From assembly GCF_002278925.1 (NCBI RefSeq), contig NZ_NCJH01000005.1, positions 62,001 through 126,000 on the forward strand: DNA of 64,000 bases, written 5' to 3'. This DNA is from Polaromonas sp. 39-63-25. Its GTDB lineage: Bacteria; Pseudomonadota; Gammaproteobacteria; Burkholderiales; Burkholderiaceae_C. Under the pieces are notes generated by a model. That model worked only from the letters and a program-made list of their open reading frames with translations, ran no database searches and was not told the DNA's origin. Made by a program: the position numbers and the translations under genes. Of the stretch, positions 25,061-33,872 are shown piece after piece. Position 1 is the first letter of the stretch. Every line of letters starts with the position of its first letter.

Positions 25061-26923
25061 ATGAACCACCCCGCGATGCAAGGGCTGAACCTGAACACAC
25101 CCGGTTATGTCAAGAACGCCAGGCTCATTGCCTGGGTAGCCGACATGGCTGCGCTGTGCAAACCGGACAATGTGTACTGGTGCGACGGCAGCGACGCCGA
25201 GTACCAGCGCCTGTGCCAGCAACTGGTCGACGCCGGCACCTTCAAAAAGCTCAACGAAGCCAAGCGGCCCAACAGCTTCCTGGCCTGTTCCGACCCGAGC
25301 GACGTCGCACGCGTGGAAGACCGCACCTACATCTGCTCGGCCGACAAGGAAAACGCCGGCCCGACCAACAACTGGATGGCACCGGCCGAAATGCGCAGCA
25401 CCCTGCAGCCGCTGTTTGACGGCTGCATGCAGGGCCGCACCATGTACGTGGTGCCCTTCAGCATGGGTCCGCTGGGATCGCACATCGCCCACATCGGCAT
25501 TGAACTGACCGACAGCGCCTATGTGGCGGTGAACCAGAAGATCATGACGCGTATGGGCAAGGCGGTGTTCGACGTGCTCGGCGTCGACGGCGCGTTCGTG
25601 CCCTGCGTGCACACCGTGGGCGCACCGCTGGCCGAAGGGCAGAAGGACGTGACCTGGCCCTGCAACAAGACCAAGTACATCGTGCATTACCCCGAGACGC
25701 GGGAAATCTGGTCTTATGGCTCGGGCTACGGCGGCAACGCGCTGCTGGGCAAGAAATGTTTTGCGCTGCGGATTGCCTCGAACATGGGCCGCGACCAGGG
25801 CTGGCTGGCCGAGCACATGCTGATCCTGGGCGTGACCAACCCCCAGGGCAAGAAATACCACGTGGCAGCGGCCTTCCCGAGCGCCTGCGGCAAGACCAAC
25901 TTCTCGATGCTGGTGCCGCCAGCCGGCTTTGACGGCTGGAAGGTCACCACGATTGGCGACGACATCGCCTGGATCAAGCCCCATGCCGACGGCAAGATGT
26001 ACGCCATCAATCCGGAAGCGGGCTACTTTGGCGTAGCCCCCGGAACCAACTTCCACACCAACCCGAACTGCATGGCGAGCCTGGACAAGAACGTCATCTT
26101 CACCAATGTGGCGCTGACGGACGACGGCGACGTGTGGTGGGAAGGCATGGAAAAAGACGGCGGCAGTCTGCCGGCCCACCTGATCGACTGGCAGGGCAAG
26201 GACTGGACGCCGCAGATCGCGAAAGAAACCGGTGCCAAGGCCGCGCACCCCAATGCCCGTTTCACGGTGGCGGCGGTCAACAACCCGGCACTTGACCCGG
26301 AATGGGACAACCCGGACGGCGTGGCGATTGACGCCTTCATCTTCGGTGGCCGCCGCTCCACCACCGTGCCGCTGGTCACCGAGGCCCGCAGCTGGATGGA
26401 AGGGGTTTACATGGCCGCCACGATGGGCTCGGAAACCACGGCCGCCGCCGTCGGCCAGATGGGTGTCGTGCGCCGCGACCCGTTTGCCATGCTGCCTTTC
26501 TGCGGCTACAACATGAGCGACTACTTCCAGCACTGGCTGGACATGGAGCACAAGCTCGAAAGCCTGGGCCACACCCTGCCCAAGATCTTCTGCGTGAACT
26601 GGTTCCGCAAGGACGAGGCCGGCAAGTTTGTCTGGCCGGGGTATGGCGAGAACATGCGTGTGCTCAAGTGGATGATCGACCGCCTCGAAAACCAGGCCAA
26701 GGGCCAGGACACCATTTTCGGCATTGCACCGCAATACGCCGAAATCAACTGGACCGGCCTGGACTTCAGCGCCCAGCAGTTCAACACCGTGACCAGCATC
26801 GACAAGGCCGCCTGGACTGAAGAGCTGAAACTGCACACCGACCTGTTCAAACAACTCGAACATCACCTGCCGAAAGAGCTGGGGGAGACCAAAGCCGCGA
26901 TTGAGCGCCGTCTGGCGGCCTGA
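25061..26923 (+). CDS. pckG: Phosphoenolpyruvate carboxykinase (GTP)
   Basis: GTP-dependent PEPCK of 620 residues, interconverting oxaloacetate and PEP for gluconeogenesis or anaplerosis. The P-loop is PSACGKTN (273-280), containing the reactive cysteine C276. Metal and nucleotide motifs [11 protein letters not shown] and [13 protein letters not shown] are intact, as are the substrate segment [17 protein letters not shown] and [14 protein letters not shown]. The length is normal for the GTP class. It is monocistronic with a long upstream region and a strong terminator at 27004-27034. The start ATG 25061 is preceded by GGAG at 25050-25053. Confidence 0.97.
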   Translation: MNHPAMQGLNLNTPGYVKNARLIAWVADMAALCKPDNVYWCDGSDAEYQRLCQQLVDAGTFKKLNEAKRPNSFLACSDPSDVARVEDRTYICSADKENAGPTNNWMAPAEMRSTLQPLFDGCMQGRTMYVVPFSMGPLGSHIAHIGIELTDSAYVAVNQKIMTRMGKAVFDVLGVDGAFVPCVHTVGAPLAEGQKDVTWPCNKTKYIVHYPETREIWSYGSGYGGNALLGKKCFALRIASNMGRDQGWLAEHMLILGVTNPQGKKYHVAAAFPSACGKTNFSMLVPPAGFDGWKVTTIGDDIAWIKPHADGKMYAINPEAGYFGVAPGTNFHTNPNCMASLDKNVIFTNVALTDDGDVWWEGMEKDGGSLPAHLIDWQGKDWTPQIAKETGAKAAHPNARFTVAAVNNPALDPEWDNPDGVAIDAFIFGGRRSTTVPLVTEARSWMEGVYMAATMGSETTAAAVGQMGVVRRDPFAMLPFCGYNMSDYFQHWLDMEHKLESLGHTLPKIFCVNWFRKDEAGKFVWPGYGENMRVLKWMIDRLENQAKGQDTIFGIAPQYAEINWTGLDFSAQQFNTVTSIDKAAWTEELKLHTDLFKQLEHHLPKELGETKAAIERRLAA

Positions 26924-27003
26924 CCGGCCCCCGGACGAGTCCGGGCGCGGCGCATGATCTGCGTTGCGCCCCCAAGAGCCTGTCGGGCAAGCCGCCCGGA
27001 CGC

Positions 27004-27034
27004 AAAAAAGCCACCCGACCGGGTGGCTTTTTTT
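27004..27034. terminator. Bidirectional rho-independent terminator
   Basis: AAAAAA, stem GCCACCC, loop GACC, stem GGGTGGC, then TTTTTTT. It is symmetric, so it can serve both pckG (+) and the convergent membrane protein gene (-) that ends at 27070. Confidence 0.92.
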
Positions 27035-27069
27035 GTGACAACGCAGGCGCGGTAAGCGCGCCCGGCAAC

Positions 27070-27606
27070 TCAGATGTAGTAGCTGGGGTATGCGCGCAAC
27101 ACGCGGCTACCCAAGTCGATGGGTTTGTCTTCCCGCGCCTTGGCCGCTGCCACGGCAACCACAGGCGGCACGCCAGCCACTTCTTCCGAGACTTCCTGGC
27201 GCGCCATGGCGACCTGCAGGTCGGCCATCACACGGGGGTCCGCCTTGGCGGCTTCCCACAGCCGGACATCGGCACGCGCCTGGGCAATGGCGCTGGACCA
27301 GGCGTCCAGTGCCGCGAGCACACGCGCCGCCAAGTGGCGGGCCGTCCCGGCAAAAAGGGCGATCACGGAGAAGGCAACCGCCCACATGGCAACCCAAGCC
27401 ACCAGCAAATGGCCTTCGGCCCAGTTCTCGACGAGCTGGTCAGCCACCACCACCATGGCCGCAACGATGGCTGCCAGCAGCAGACCCGCCAAGCCCCGGG
27501 TGCTGTCAAAGCCGTTGCGCAGTTGGCGAGCCGCACCCACGGCCGACTCAAAACGTGCCACACCGGGATGTTCGGCGGGATATTTGATGTTGACAAAACT
27601 GGTCAT
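27070..27606 (-). CDS. Hypothetical two-helix membrane protein
   Basis: 178 residues, starting MTSFVNIKYPAEHPGVARF. Two membrane helices are adjacent (about 42-62, GLLLAAIVAAMVVVADQL, and 69-92, VAWVAMWAVAFSVIALFAG), followed by a basic/acidic helical region and a C-terminus rich in Val/Ala ending LRAYPSYYI. The start ATG 27606 has an AGGGGA ribosome site; the upstream extension lacks one. It is divergent from a LysR regulator (142 bp between starts), which suggests, without proof, that the regulator controls it. No family recognised. Confidence 0.75.
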   Translation of the reverse strand: MTSFVNIKYPAEHPGVARFESAVGAARQLRNGFDSTRGLAGLLLAAIVAAMVVVADQLVENWAEGHLLVAWVAMWAVAFSVIALFAGTARHLAARVLAALDAWSSAIAQARADVRLWEAAKADPRVMADLQVAMARQEVSEEVAGVPPVVAVAAAKAREDKPIDLGSRVLRAYPSYYI

Positions 27607-27748
27607 GATGGTTCCCCTGATGAGTGCCACCACCGGTATTGGTTTGGGCACAGACGGATATTAGGGTTAACGCTAATGTTATTCAACTTTATCTTTATGA
27701 TGCAATCTATTCACAACAGTGATAACTCGCGCTGAATCAGGAAAAATC

Positions 27749-28705
27749 GTGACTCCACCGAACTTCCGTACCCTGGACCTGAACCTGCTTCGCGTGTTTG
27801 ACGAGGTCATGGCCGAGCGCAGCCTCACGCGGGCGGCGCGCAACCTGTCGCTGACCCAGCCCGCCGTCAGCAATGCGCTGCGCCGCCTGCGCGAGACGCT
27901 GGGCGACGAGCTGGTGCAGCGCAGCGGCCAGGGCATGGCGCCCACGCCGCGCGCACTCGCGATCTGGCCGGCCGTGCGCGAGGCGCTGCAACAGTTGCAG
28001 GAGTCGCTGATTCCCAGCACGTTTGTGCCCGGCGAAGCCCATTCCACGTTTGTGCTGGCGATGGCCGACGCAACGGCCGCCGAGTTGATACCGGGGCTGG
28101 TGGACATCATGGAGCATGAGGCGCCGGGGGTGTCCATCCGCGTGGTGCCGCTGACAACGCGCGATCCGCGCAAACTCCTTGACGAGGAAGCCTGCGACCT
28201 GGCGATCGGCTACTTCCCCTCCGTGCTGGCGGACCTGACGGCCCGCGCCCAGAGCGGCGAGGTCATGCCTTTTTTGCACCAGCGGCTGTATGACGGCGAA
28301 TATGTGTGTGTGATGCGCGCCGGCCATCCGCTGGCTAGCGGCCCTTTCACGCTGAACCGGTATTGCGCTGCGCGCCACATGCTGGTGAGTTTTTCCGGCC
28401 GCCCTTACGGGTTTATCGACGAATCACTGGCGTCGCTGGGCCGCGAACGCAAGGTGGTGCTGACAGTCAACCAGTTCTTCACGGCCGGCCGGGTGGTCGC
28501 CAACTCCAACCTCCTCACCGTGCTGCCCCGCCACTTTGTGCGGGTCACGGGCATCGCCGAACAGCTGGTGTTGCGACCCCTGCCCTTTGACGTGTCGCCG
28601 GTGCATGTCGATGCCATATGGCACCGCCGCGCCCAGCAGCACGGCGCCCATGTCTGGCTGCGCCAGGCCCTGGTGCGCGCCGCCGACAAGGCCTTTTCAG
28701 GCTGA
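27749..28705 (+). CDS. LysR-family transcriptional regulator
   Basis: 318 residues. The start TLDLNLLRVFDEVMAERSLTRA and the helix-turn-helix SLTQPAVSNALRRLRETLGDELVQR are of the NodD/NahR-like LysR branch, whose members often respond to aromatic or related small molecules. The periplasmic-binding-type effector domain covers about 90-310. The GTG at 27749 is chosen because AGGA lies at 27739-27742; an upstream GTG at 27719 would add ten residues without support. Divergent from the membrane protein gene at 27070, its likely target by position only. Confidence 0.9.
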   Translation: MTPPNFRTLDLNLLRVFDEVMAERSLTRAARNLSLTQPAVSNALRRLRETLGDELVQRSGQGMAPTPRALAIWPAVREALQQLQESLIPSTFVPGEAHSTFVLAMADATAAELIPGLVDIMEHEAPGVSIRVVPLTTRDPRKLLDEEACDLAIGYFPSVLADLTARAQSGEVMPFLHQRLYDGEYVCVMRAGHPLASGPFTLNRYCAARHMLVSFSGRPYGFIDESLASLGRERKVVLTVNQFFTAGRVVANSNLLTVLPRHFVRVTGIAEQLVLRPLPFDVSPVHVDAIWHRRAQQHGAHVWLRQALVRAADKAFSG

Positions 28706-28778
28706 CGCTGCCGGACGGGGCATCACCCGGCCAAACCTGCGGCCACAACGGGTCGCCGGCGTGAACCTTCAGGGCGTA

Positions 28779-28955
28779 TCAGCGGACCACGCTGAGATAA
28801 GCGCGCGCCGCACGGCGCAGTTCCTGGGCCTGCTGCGGGTTGCGGCCGGCCCGGGCTTCGGCACGTTCCATCAGGTTGTGTGCCACGCCGTGAACCGGCG
28901 CCACGGCGCGGGGAAATGGAAGAAAACGGAAAACCTGCGAAAGAAGGGTGTACAT
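28779..28955 (-). CDS. Small hypothetical basic protein
   Basis: 58 residues, starting MYTLLSQVFRFLPFPRA and ending in a basic helix (QQAQELRRAARAYLSVVR). It may form an amphipathic helix pair. It lies in a 474-bp gap between the LysR gene and the metallophosphoesterase gene, and is convergent with the former. The ribosome site is weak (GGGATGG 8 bases upstream). I have the impression that such short proteins occur in related genomes, but cannot verify it. Confidence 0.5.
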   Translation of the reverse strand: MYTLLSQVFRFLPFPRAVAPVHGVAHNLMERAEARAGRNPQQAQELRRAARAYLSVVR

Positions 28956-29179
28956 GTCTTGGCGCCATCCCGTGGCGAAAAATTGCGATACCTCTACATT
29001 AAGGGTTTTCCCTAGGGCTGCAAGCCCAAAACAGGCCGATACCCATGCATAAGGCGCATAGTTGGCCTGCCAGTCGGCATAGACGGGCGTTTCCGCTCTC
29101 CGGGGGCTCCCTGACCTCTTCCCGGGTTGGAAAATGCCGCCAACCGTTGGCGAAACAGGCTTCCTGCACAATCGGCAGG

Positions 29180-30034
29180 GTGAATATCCAGCTTCTGTCC
29201 GACCTGCACCTTGAATCCAATCCGCATTTCGTGGCCCAGCCCGTCCCGGGGGCGGACCTGCTGGTGCTGGCAGGCGATATCGGTTCCTACCAGCCGGGAT
29301 CACTGCTGACCGACATGCTGGATGACGACGACTTCGGACTCGCCCGCTTTTCTCCCCTGCCGGTGGCGCAGGGCGGCGCGGCCTGGCCGACGCCGGCTTT
29401 TTTCCTGCCCGGCAACCACGAGTACGACGGGCAGGACTTCGAGGCCACGCACACGCGCCTGCGCGAGACCTGCGAGCGGCTGGGCCTGGTCTGGCTGGAA
29501 CGCGAGACTGTGCAGTGGCGGGGCGTCCGTTTTGTCGGCTGCACCTTGTGGACCGACTTTGATGCGCTGACCGCCACACAGGCGGCCGACGGCAGCCTGA
29601 CCACGGGCGATGTCCTCAAGGCGCGTGACAAGGCCTTTCGCGCCGCCAATTTTTACCTCCGCAAAAACCACGCCTTCAGGGATGGCCAGCCCATGCTGGC
29701 GGACGCCGTGCGCGAACTGGGCCTGCAAAGCCAGGCCTGGCTAAGGCAGGCGCTGGCGATCCCCTTTGACGGCCCGACCGTGGTCGTCACGCACTTTGCA
29801 CCCAGCCTGCTCAGCGGCGACCCGCGCTACGGCCTGGCGCCCGGTACGGCGGGGTTCTGCAATGCGCTGGACGATCTGCTGGCGCAGGCGCAGCTGTGGC
29901 TGCACGGCCACCTGCACTGCCCCAACGACTATGTCAGCAACGGCTGCCGGGTGGTGGCCAATCCGCTCGGTTATGCCCGCAAGGGTGAACAGGATGGATT
30001 CAAACCCGATTTGTTGATCAAAATCGGGGTATAG
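29180..30034 (+). CDS. Metallophosphoesterase
   Basis: Calcineurin-like phosphoesterase of 284 residues. Metal-ligand motifs appear in order: D-x-H (SDLHLES, residues 7-13), GDI, GNHE (in PGNHEYDG), THFAPS and GHLHCPND. The natural substrate cannot be told. The GTG at 29180 is chosen since family members start within a few residues of the SDLH strand; an upstream ATG at 29045 adds 45 unrelated residues. The last codons and the TAG stop (30032-30034) lie inside a 54-bp dispersed repeat. Confidence 0.88.
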   Translation: MNIQLLSDLHLESNPHFVAQPVPGADLLVLAGDIGSYQPGSLLTDMLDDDDFGLARFSPLPVAQGGAAWPTPAFFLPGNHEYDGQDFEATHTRLRETCERLGLVWLERETVQWRGVRFVGCTLWTDFDALTATQAADGSLTTGDVLKARDKAFRAANFYLRKNHAFRDGQPMLADAVRELGLQSQAWLRQALAIPFDGPTVVVTHFAPSLLSGDPRYGLAPGTAGFCNALDDLLAQAQLWLHGHLHCPNDYVSNGCRVVANPLGYARKGEQDGFKPDLLIKIGV

Positions 30035-30074
30035 CCCATATCTGGCGGGCGCAAACAGCTATCAAAACAATAGC
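30021..30074 (+). repeat. 54-bp dispersed repeat, copy 7 (stop of phosphoesterase)
   Basis: 54 bp from AAATCGGGGT to ACAATAGC, with GGCGGGCGCAAACAGCTAT inside, almost identical to copy 10 over the second half. It encodes the final residues KIGV and the TAG stop of the metallophosphoesterase and ends 18 bp before the stop of the convergent kinase gene. Confidence 0.93.
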
Positions 30075-30092
30075 GATGCCCCAAAAAAAAAC

Positions 30093-32708
30093 TCACATCC
30101 CGGGGCTGCCCAGCGTGAAAAAGAAGCGGGCCCCCGCGCCGCGGGCCGACTCTGCCCAGATCTGCCCGCCGTGGCGCGCAATGATGCGCTGGATGTTGGC
30201 CAGCCCCACCCCCGCGCCGGGGAAGTCCTGCGGGGCGTGCAGGCGCTGGAAGCTGCGGAACAGTTTGTCGACATGGGCCATGTCGAAGCCCTCGCCGTTG
30301 TCGCTGACCACGTAGACGGCTTGCGTGCCTGTTGCCGGCGCCGGCTGCAGGCCAAAACTGACCTCGGTGTGTGTCTGCCGCGACGTGAATTTCCAGGCAT
30401 TGCCGAGCAGCTCCTGCATCACCAGCCGCAGCAGCATCGCGTCGGCCTGCACCACCAGGCCCTCCTGGATGCGGATGCAGCGCGCGCGCGCGGGCTCCTC
30501 CAGCTGCAGGGTGTCCATCACACTGTGCGCAATGGCACTGAGGTCCACCGCCTGCACGCGCAGCTGCACGCGCGACAGGTTGGCCAGCGCCAGCAGGGCT
30601 TCTGTCAGCTCCCCGGCCTGCCTCACGCCGGCCTTGATGCGGTTGATGTAATGCCTGGCGCGGTCGTCCGTCACCCGGCGCTCAAGCAAACCGCTGAAGC
30701 CGCCAATCGCAATAAAGGGCTGGCGCAGGTCATGGGCCACCGAGTGGGCAAACTCCTGCAAATCCCGGTTGGACGCTTCGAGCTGGGCGGTCCGCCGCCC
30801 CACCCGTTGCTCCAGCTCGGCGTTGACCAGTGCGATGCGCGCTTCCGAACGCTTGCGCTCGCTGATGTCGCGCAAGATAATGTTGGCGCAGGGCGCGTTG
30901 TTCGAATCCAGGAAGATCGACGACGACAGCTCGCACTCGAAGGCGGTTCCGTCACCGCGCAACATGCGCAGCTCGCCGCGCGTTTTTCCTTCACGCTGGC
31001 GTTCGTCGAGCAGGGCCTGCAAGCGTGTGTCGCCGGGGTCGACCAGCCCGCCCCGGCCGCGCTCGCGCAACTCCCCCACACTCATGCCAAACAGCTCACA
31101 GGCGGCGGCGTTGGCGTTGAGCACCTGTCCATCCGGCCGGGTTTGCAAAATGCACTCCAGGCTGGTTTCAAACAGCTGGCGAAAATGCTCCTCGCTGTTG
31201 CGCAGAGCCAGCTGGGCGGTCTGGCGTTCGGTGATGTCCATCAGGGTACCCGCCATCAGCGCCGGCTGGCGGTCGCCGCCCCATGCACAGACGCGGCCGC
31301 GCGACAGCACCCAGATCCAGCGGCCGTCCTTGTGGCGCAGCCGCAGCTCGCAGTCAAAGTAAGGCGTCCTGCCGGCAAAATGCTGCTTGAGCAGTCCATC
31401 GGCGTGGAGCAGGTCCCCGGGATGAGTCAGGTCGCGCCAGGTCTGGATGTTCAGGGGCCGCATCCCATCGAGCGTGTGGCCGGTGATGGCAGCCCAGCGT
31501 TCGTCGAAGCGGGTTTCCCCGGTCTGCACATTCCACTCCCAGGTGCCGACATTGGTCCCCTCCACGATGCTGAGCAGGCGCTGCTGCTCGTGCGCCAGGT
31601 CCAGCGTCATGCGCTGGGCCACGGACAGCGCCCGGGCCCGGCTGCTGCCGAGCAGCCAGAGGCACAAGGCCAGCAGCAGGCTCAGCAGGCCCCCGCTCAG
31701 TCCGAGCAAGGCCGGCATGAGGCTGGTCGCCTCGGCTTCAAACGCAGGCGTGGTGCTGACACGCAGGGTCAGGGTGCGGCCACCGGCCAAAACCGGCCGG
31801 GAAGTAGAAAAACGATGCTGGGCGGCGTGGTCCGACACGGGGTCCCTCCGGCCCGCCGCCAGATGCCCGTCGAGACCGTACACCAGCGTCTGTGCGTTCA
31901 GCGATTCGCCATCAAAAAGCTCGAAATCTGCCTGCCCCTGGGTGGCCTCGGCCGCCCCCTGCAAGACCTCGCTGACCAGCATGGGCGCAAACAGCACCCC
32001 GGTCAGGAGCGCCTGGCGTTGCACTGGCGTGCTGGGGTCCTCCCCCGTGCGGTAAACCGGCAACAGGTAAACCCACCCCGGGCTTTGCTGCTGGTCCTGC
32101 AGCAGGGTGGTTTTTCGGGTCAGGGTAGGCTCGCCCGTCGCCACCGCACGTTCGATGGCCTCGCGGCGTACCGGGTCTGCCCCGACGTCCAGGCCCAGCG
32201 CCGACTGGTTCCGGGCCTGGGGTTCCATGAACTTCACCACATACAGGTCGGGCGCACTGCTGGTGGTCGGCGAGCCGGGCATCGCGGTGACGGCAAAGGC
32301 GGGCTCCTCGTCGGCACGTTCGGCGGCCACGAAACGATCCAGATCCTCCCGCAGGACCCGCGCCATGAAACCGAATCCGCGCACGCCCGGGAAATCGCGC
32401 CCCACCTGGCTGAACTGCACATAGGCGCGAAACTCGGCCCGCTCGACCGAGTTGCTGGCCGCATACACACCGGCGGCGCCGCGCAGACCGAGCAACGGGG
32501 CGTTCAGGCGGTCCTGCACATCGGCCTGGACACGGTCGGCCAGCCGGTCGAAATGCTCCATGGCCTGGCTCTGAAACGTGTTGTTCACCCAGAAAACGCC
32601 AGCCCCGGTAAAAAGCAGGCCAAGCACCAGGGCCAGTCCCGCCATAGCCATCGCCAGGCGCCGGCTTCGGATGGACTGGGAATCCGAAGACGCCAGCTGA
32701 CGGGTCAT
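30093..32708 (-). CDS. CHASE-PAS sensor histidine kinase
   Basis: Membrane kinase of 871 residues. It has a membrane helix near the N-terminus (about 17-40), a periplasmic CHASE domain (about 70-290, with RDFPGVRGFGFMARV), a second helix (about 320-345), a PAS_3-type domain with PAC (about 375-500), a second PAS (about 505-625), HisKA with AHSVAHDLRQPF (phospho-acceptor near H656) and HATPase (LLGNAWKFTS, DNGEGFDM, GAGVGLANI). The start is the ATG at 32708; a GTG at 32723 is possible. No response regulator is adjacent. It shares its kinase core with the genes at 12196 and 33873. Confidence 0.92.
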   Translation of the reverse strand: MTRQLASSDSQSIRSRRLAMAMAGLALVLGLLFTGAGVFWVNNTFQSQAMEHFDRLADRVQADVQDRLNAPLLGLRGAAGVYAASNSVERAEFRAYVQFSQVGRDFPGVRGFGFMARVLREDLDRFVAAERADEEPAFAVTAMPGSPTTSSAPDLYVVKFMEPQARNQSALGLDVGADPVRREAIERAVATGEPTLTRKTTLLQDQQQSPGWVYLLPVYRTGEDPSTPVQRQALLTGVLFAPMLVSEVLQGAAEATQGQADFELFDGESLNAQTLVYGLDGHLAAGRRDPVSDHAAQHRFSTSRPVLAGGRTLTLRVSTTPAFEAEATSLMPALLGLSGGLLSLLLALCLWLLGSSRARALSVAQRMTLDLAHEQQRLLSIVEGTNVGTWEWNVQTGETRFDERWAAITGHTLDGMRPLNIQTWRDLTHPGDLLHADGLLKQHFAGRTPYFDCELRLRHKDGRWIWVLSRGRVCAWGGDRQPALMAGTLMDITERQTAQLALRNSEEHFRQLFETSLECILQTRPDGQVLNANAAACELFGMSVGELRERGRGGLVDPGDTRLQALLDERQREGKTRGELRMLRGDGTAFECELSSSIFLDSNNAPCANIILRDISERKRSEARIALVNAELEQRVGRRTAQLEASNRDLQEFAHSVAHDLRQPFIAIGGFSGLLERRVTDDRARHYINRIKAGVRQAGELTEALLALANLSRVQLRVQAVDLSAIAHSVMDTLQLEEPARARCIRIQEGLVVQADAMLLRLVMQELLGNAWKFTSRQTHTEVSFGLQPAPATGTQAVYVVSDNGEGFDMAHVDKLFRSFQRLHAPQDFPGAGVGLANIQRIIARHGGQIWAESARGAGARFFFTLGSPGM

Positions 32709-32929
32709 GGCCGGTCCGGCCACACCCGCGAGGCGCGGGCGCCCAGGAGCCTGTCGGACGCCGATCTGGCCGGGTTCATGCGCAAAGCGGGCGACTTCAT
32801 GGGTTGGAACGGGGTTTCCCCCGGCAGGAAGGCTGACCCACGGGGAGCAACAGACACAAAAGAGTTACACAATGTAATGCAAATCCCGGCTTTTGCGAAT
32901 ACTGCCAGGACAGTCGGATTTGCAGGTTT

Positions 32930-33589
32930 TTAACGCGCGCAAAGCCCCTCGAAGCACGAGCGAATCACCAGCTCAATGATCTCTTCATCGCTGTGCTGGC
33001 CGCCGGCCCGCAGAAACTCCAGCACCGGGTCGCAGGCGCGGGCGTACAAGGTGTAGAGCACCATGATCGGTGGAATGTCGGCGCTCAGGGATCCGTCTTT
33101 TTGCGCACGTTCTATCCAGCCGCCGATCTGGTCGCTGACAAGCACCAGTCCGTCGAGGTAGGCCTTGTTGTTCATCAGCGTGGTACGCAGGCTGGAGTTC
33201 TGGTGCGGCAGCGAAGGCATTTCGCCGGCCAGCTGCAATTGAAGCATCCAGCGCACCATCGCCTTGAGCTGCGCCAGGGGCTGGGCGTCCGGGGGCAAGC
33301 TGGCCAGAAAGGCCTGCGCCAGCCCCACCACACGTACCATGGCCGCCGCGGCCAGGTCTTCCTTGCTGGGGAAATGCTTGTAAAGACTGGCCTTGGCAAT
33401 GCCCACATCGGCCGCCACCTCGTCCACCGTCATCAGGTCAAAGCCTTTTTCCGCCAGCAGCCGGTTGACCGCCTGCACAATGGCGTCCTCCCGGGCGGCC
33501 AGCATTTGCGCCTTGAAAGAGATTTTGGGGCCGCCATGCACGGCGGGTCTGGCCTTGAGGGCCGGCGCGGTAGAAGGGGTGGTGCTCAT
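32930..33589 (-). CDS. TetR/AcrR-family transcriptional regulator
   Basis: 219 residues with a TetR-type helix-turn-helix at about 35-80 (FDLMTVDEVAADVGIAKASLYKHFPSKEDL) and a C-terminal ligand and dimer domain. The basic N-terminal arm (LKARPAVHGGPKISFKAQ) is longer than usual. No efflux pump or other obvious target gene is adjacent; upstream is a 283-bp gap with an ACAATAG element at 33653-33659. Target and ligand unknown. Confidence 0.9.
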   Translation of the reverse strand: MSTTPSTAPALKARPAVHGGPKISFKAQMLAAREDAIVQAVNRLLAEKGFDLMTVDEVAADVGIAKASLYKHFPSKEDLAAAAMVRVVGLAQAFLASLPPDAQPLAQLKAMVRWMLQLQLAGEMPSLPHQNSSLRTTLMNNKAYLDGLVLVSDQIGGWIERAQKDGSLSADIPPIMVLYTLYARACDPVLEFLRAGGQHSDEEIIELVIRSCFEGLCAR

Positions 33590-33872
33590 GCCGATATTTT
33601 AGCCGCTCGCGTCTGAATCGGTAGTAGCCGCTTTATTTTCTACCTCACGGTCACAATAGAACCTTCAGGTCTCGGATGGTTTGTTCCCAATGGCCGTGCC
33701 TTGCCTGGTGGCGTCATGTCTCTTGCGCAGTTCGGATCCTGTTTGTTCTTGATGGAGCACGAGACTCGCAGTAGTGATCAACCGGCAGGGCCGACGTGCT
33801 GGCCCGCACCGAAGACGCATTTGACGCCGGCAAGGCGGACAAGCTGCGTGAAGCCTTGCAGCCGCAGGACGC
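33590..33872. other. 283-bp gap between TetR and the large kinase
   Basis: AT-richer patch at 33630-33660 (CTTTATTTTCTACC...CACAATAGAA), probably the tetR promoter or operator region. From 33783 a short open stretch on the plus strand reads RADVLARTEDAFDAGKADK and continues into the kinase 3' end to 33921; it looks protein-like but lacks a start and may be a gene remnant or chance. Confidence 0.5.

Noticed and set aside
24588-25064. 158-codon open frame before pckG
   Set aside because: No ribosome site, no recognisable motif, mixed composition, and it overlaps the pckG ribosome site; treated as regulatory DNA.
30171-32933. 920-codon plus-strand open frame antisense to the CHASE-PAS kinase
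   Set aside because: Typical antisense artefact of high-GC coding DNA; the minus strand contains intact CHASE, PAS, HisKA and HATPase motifs.
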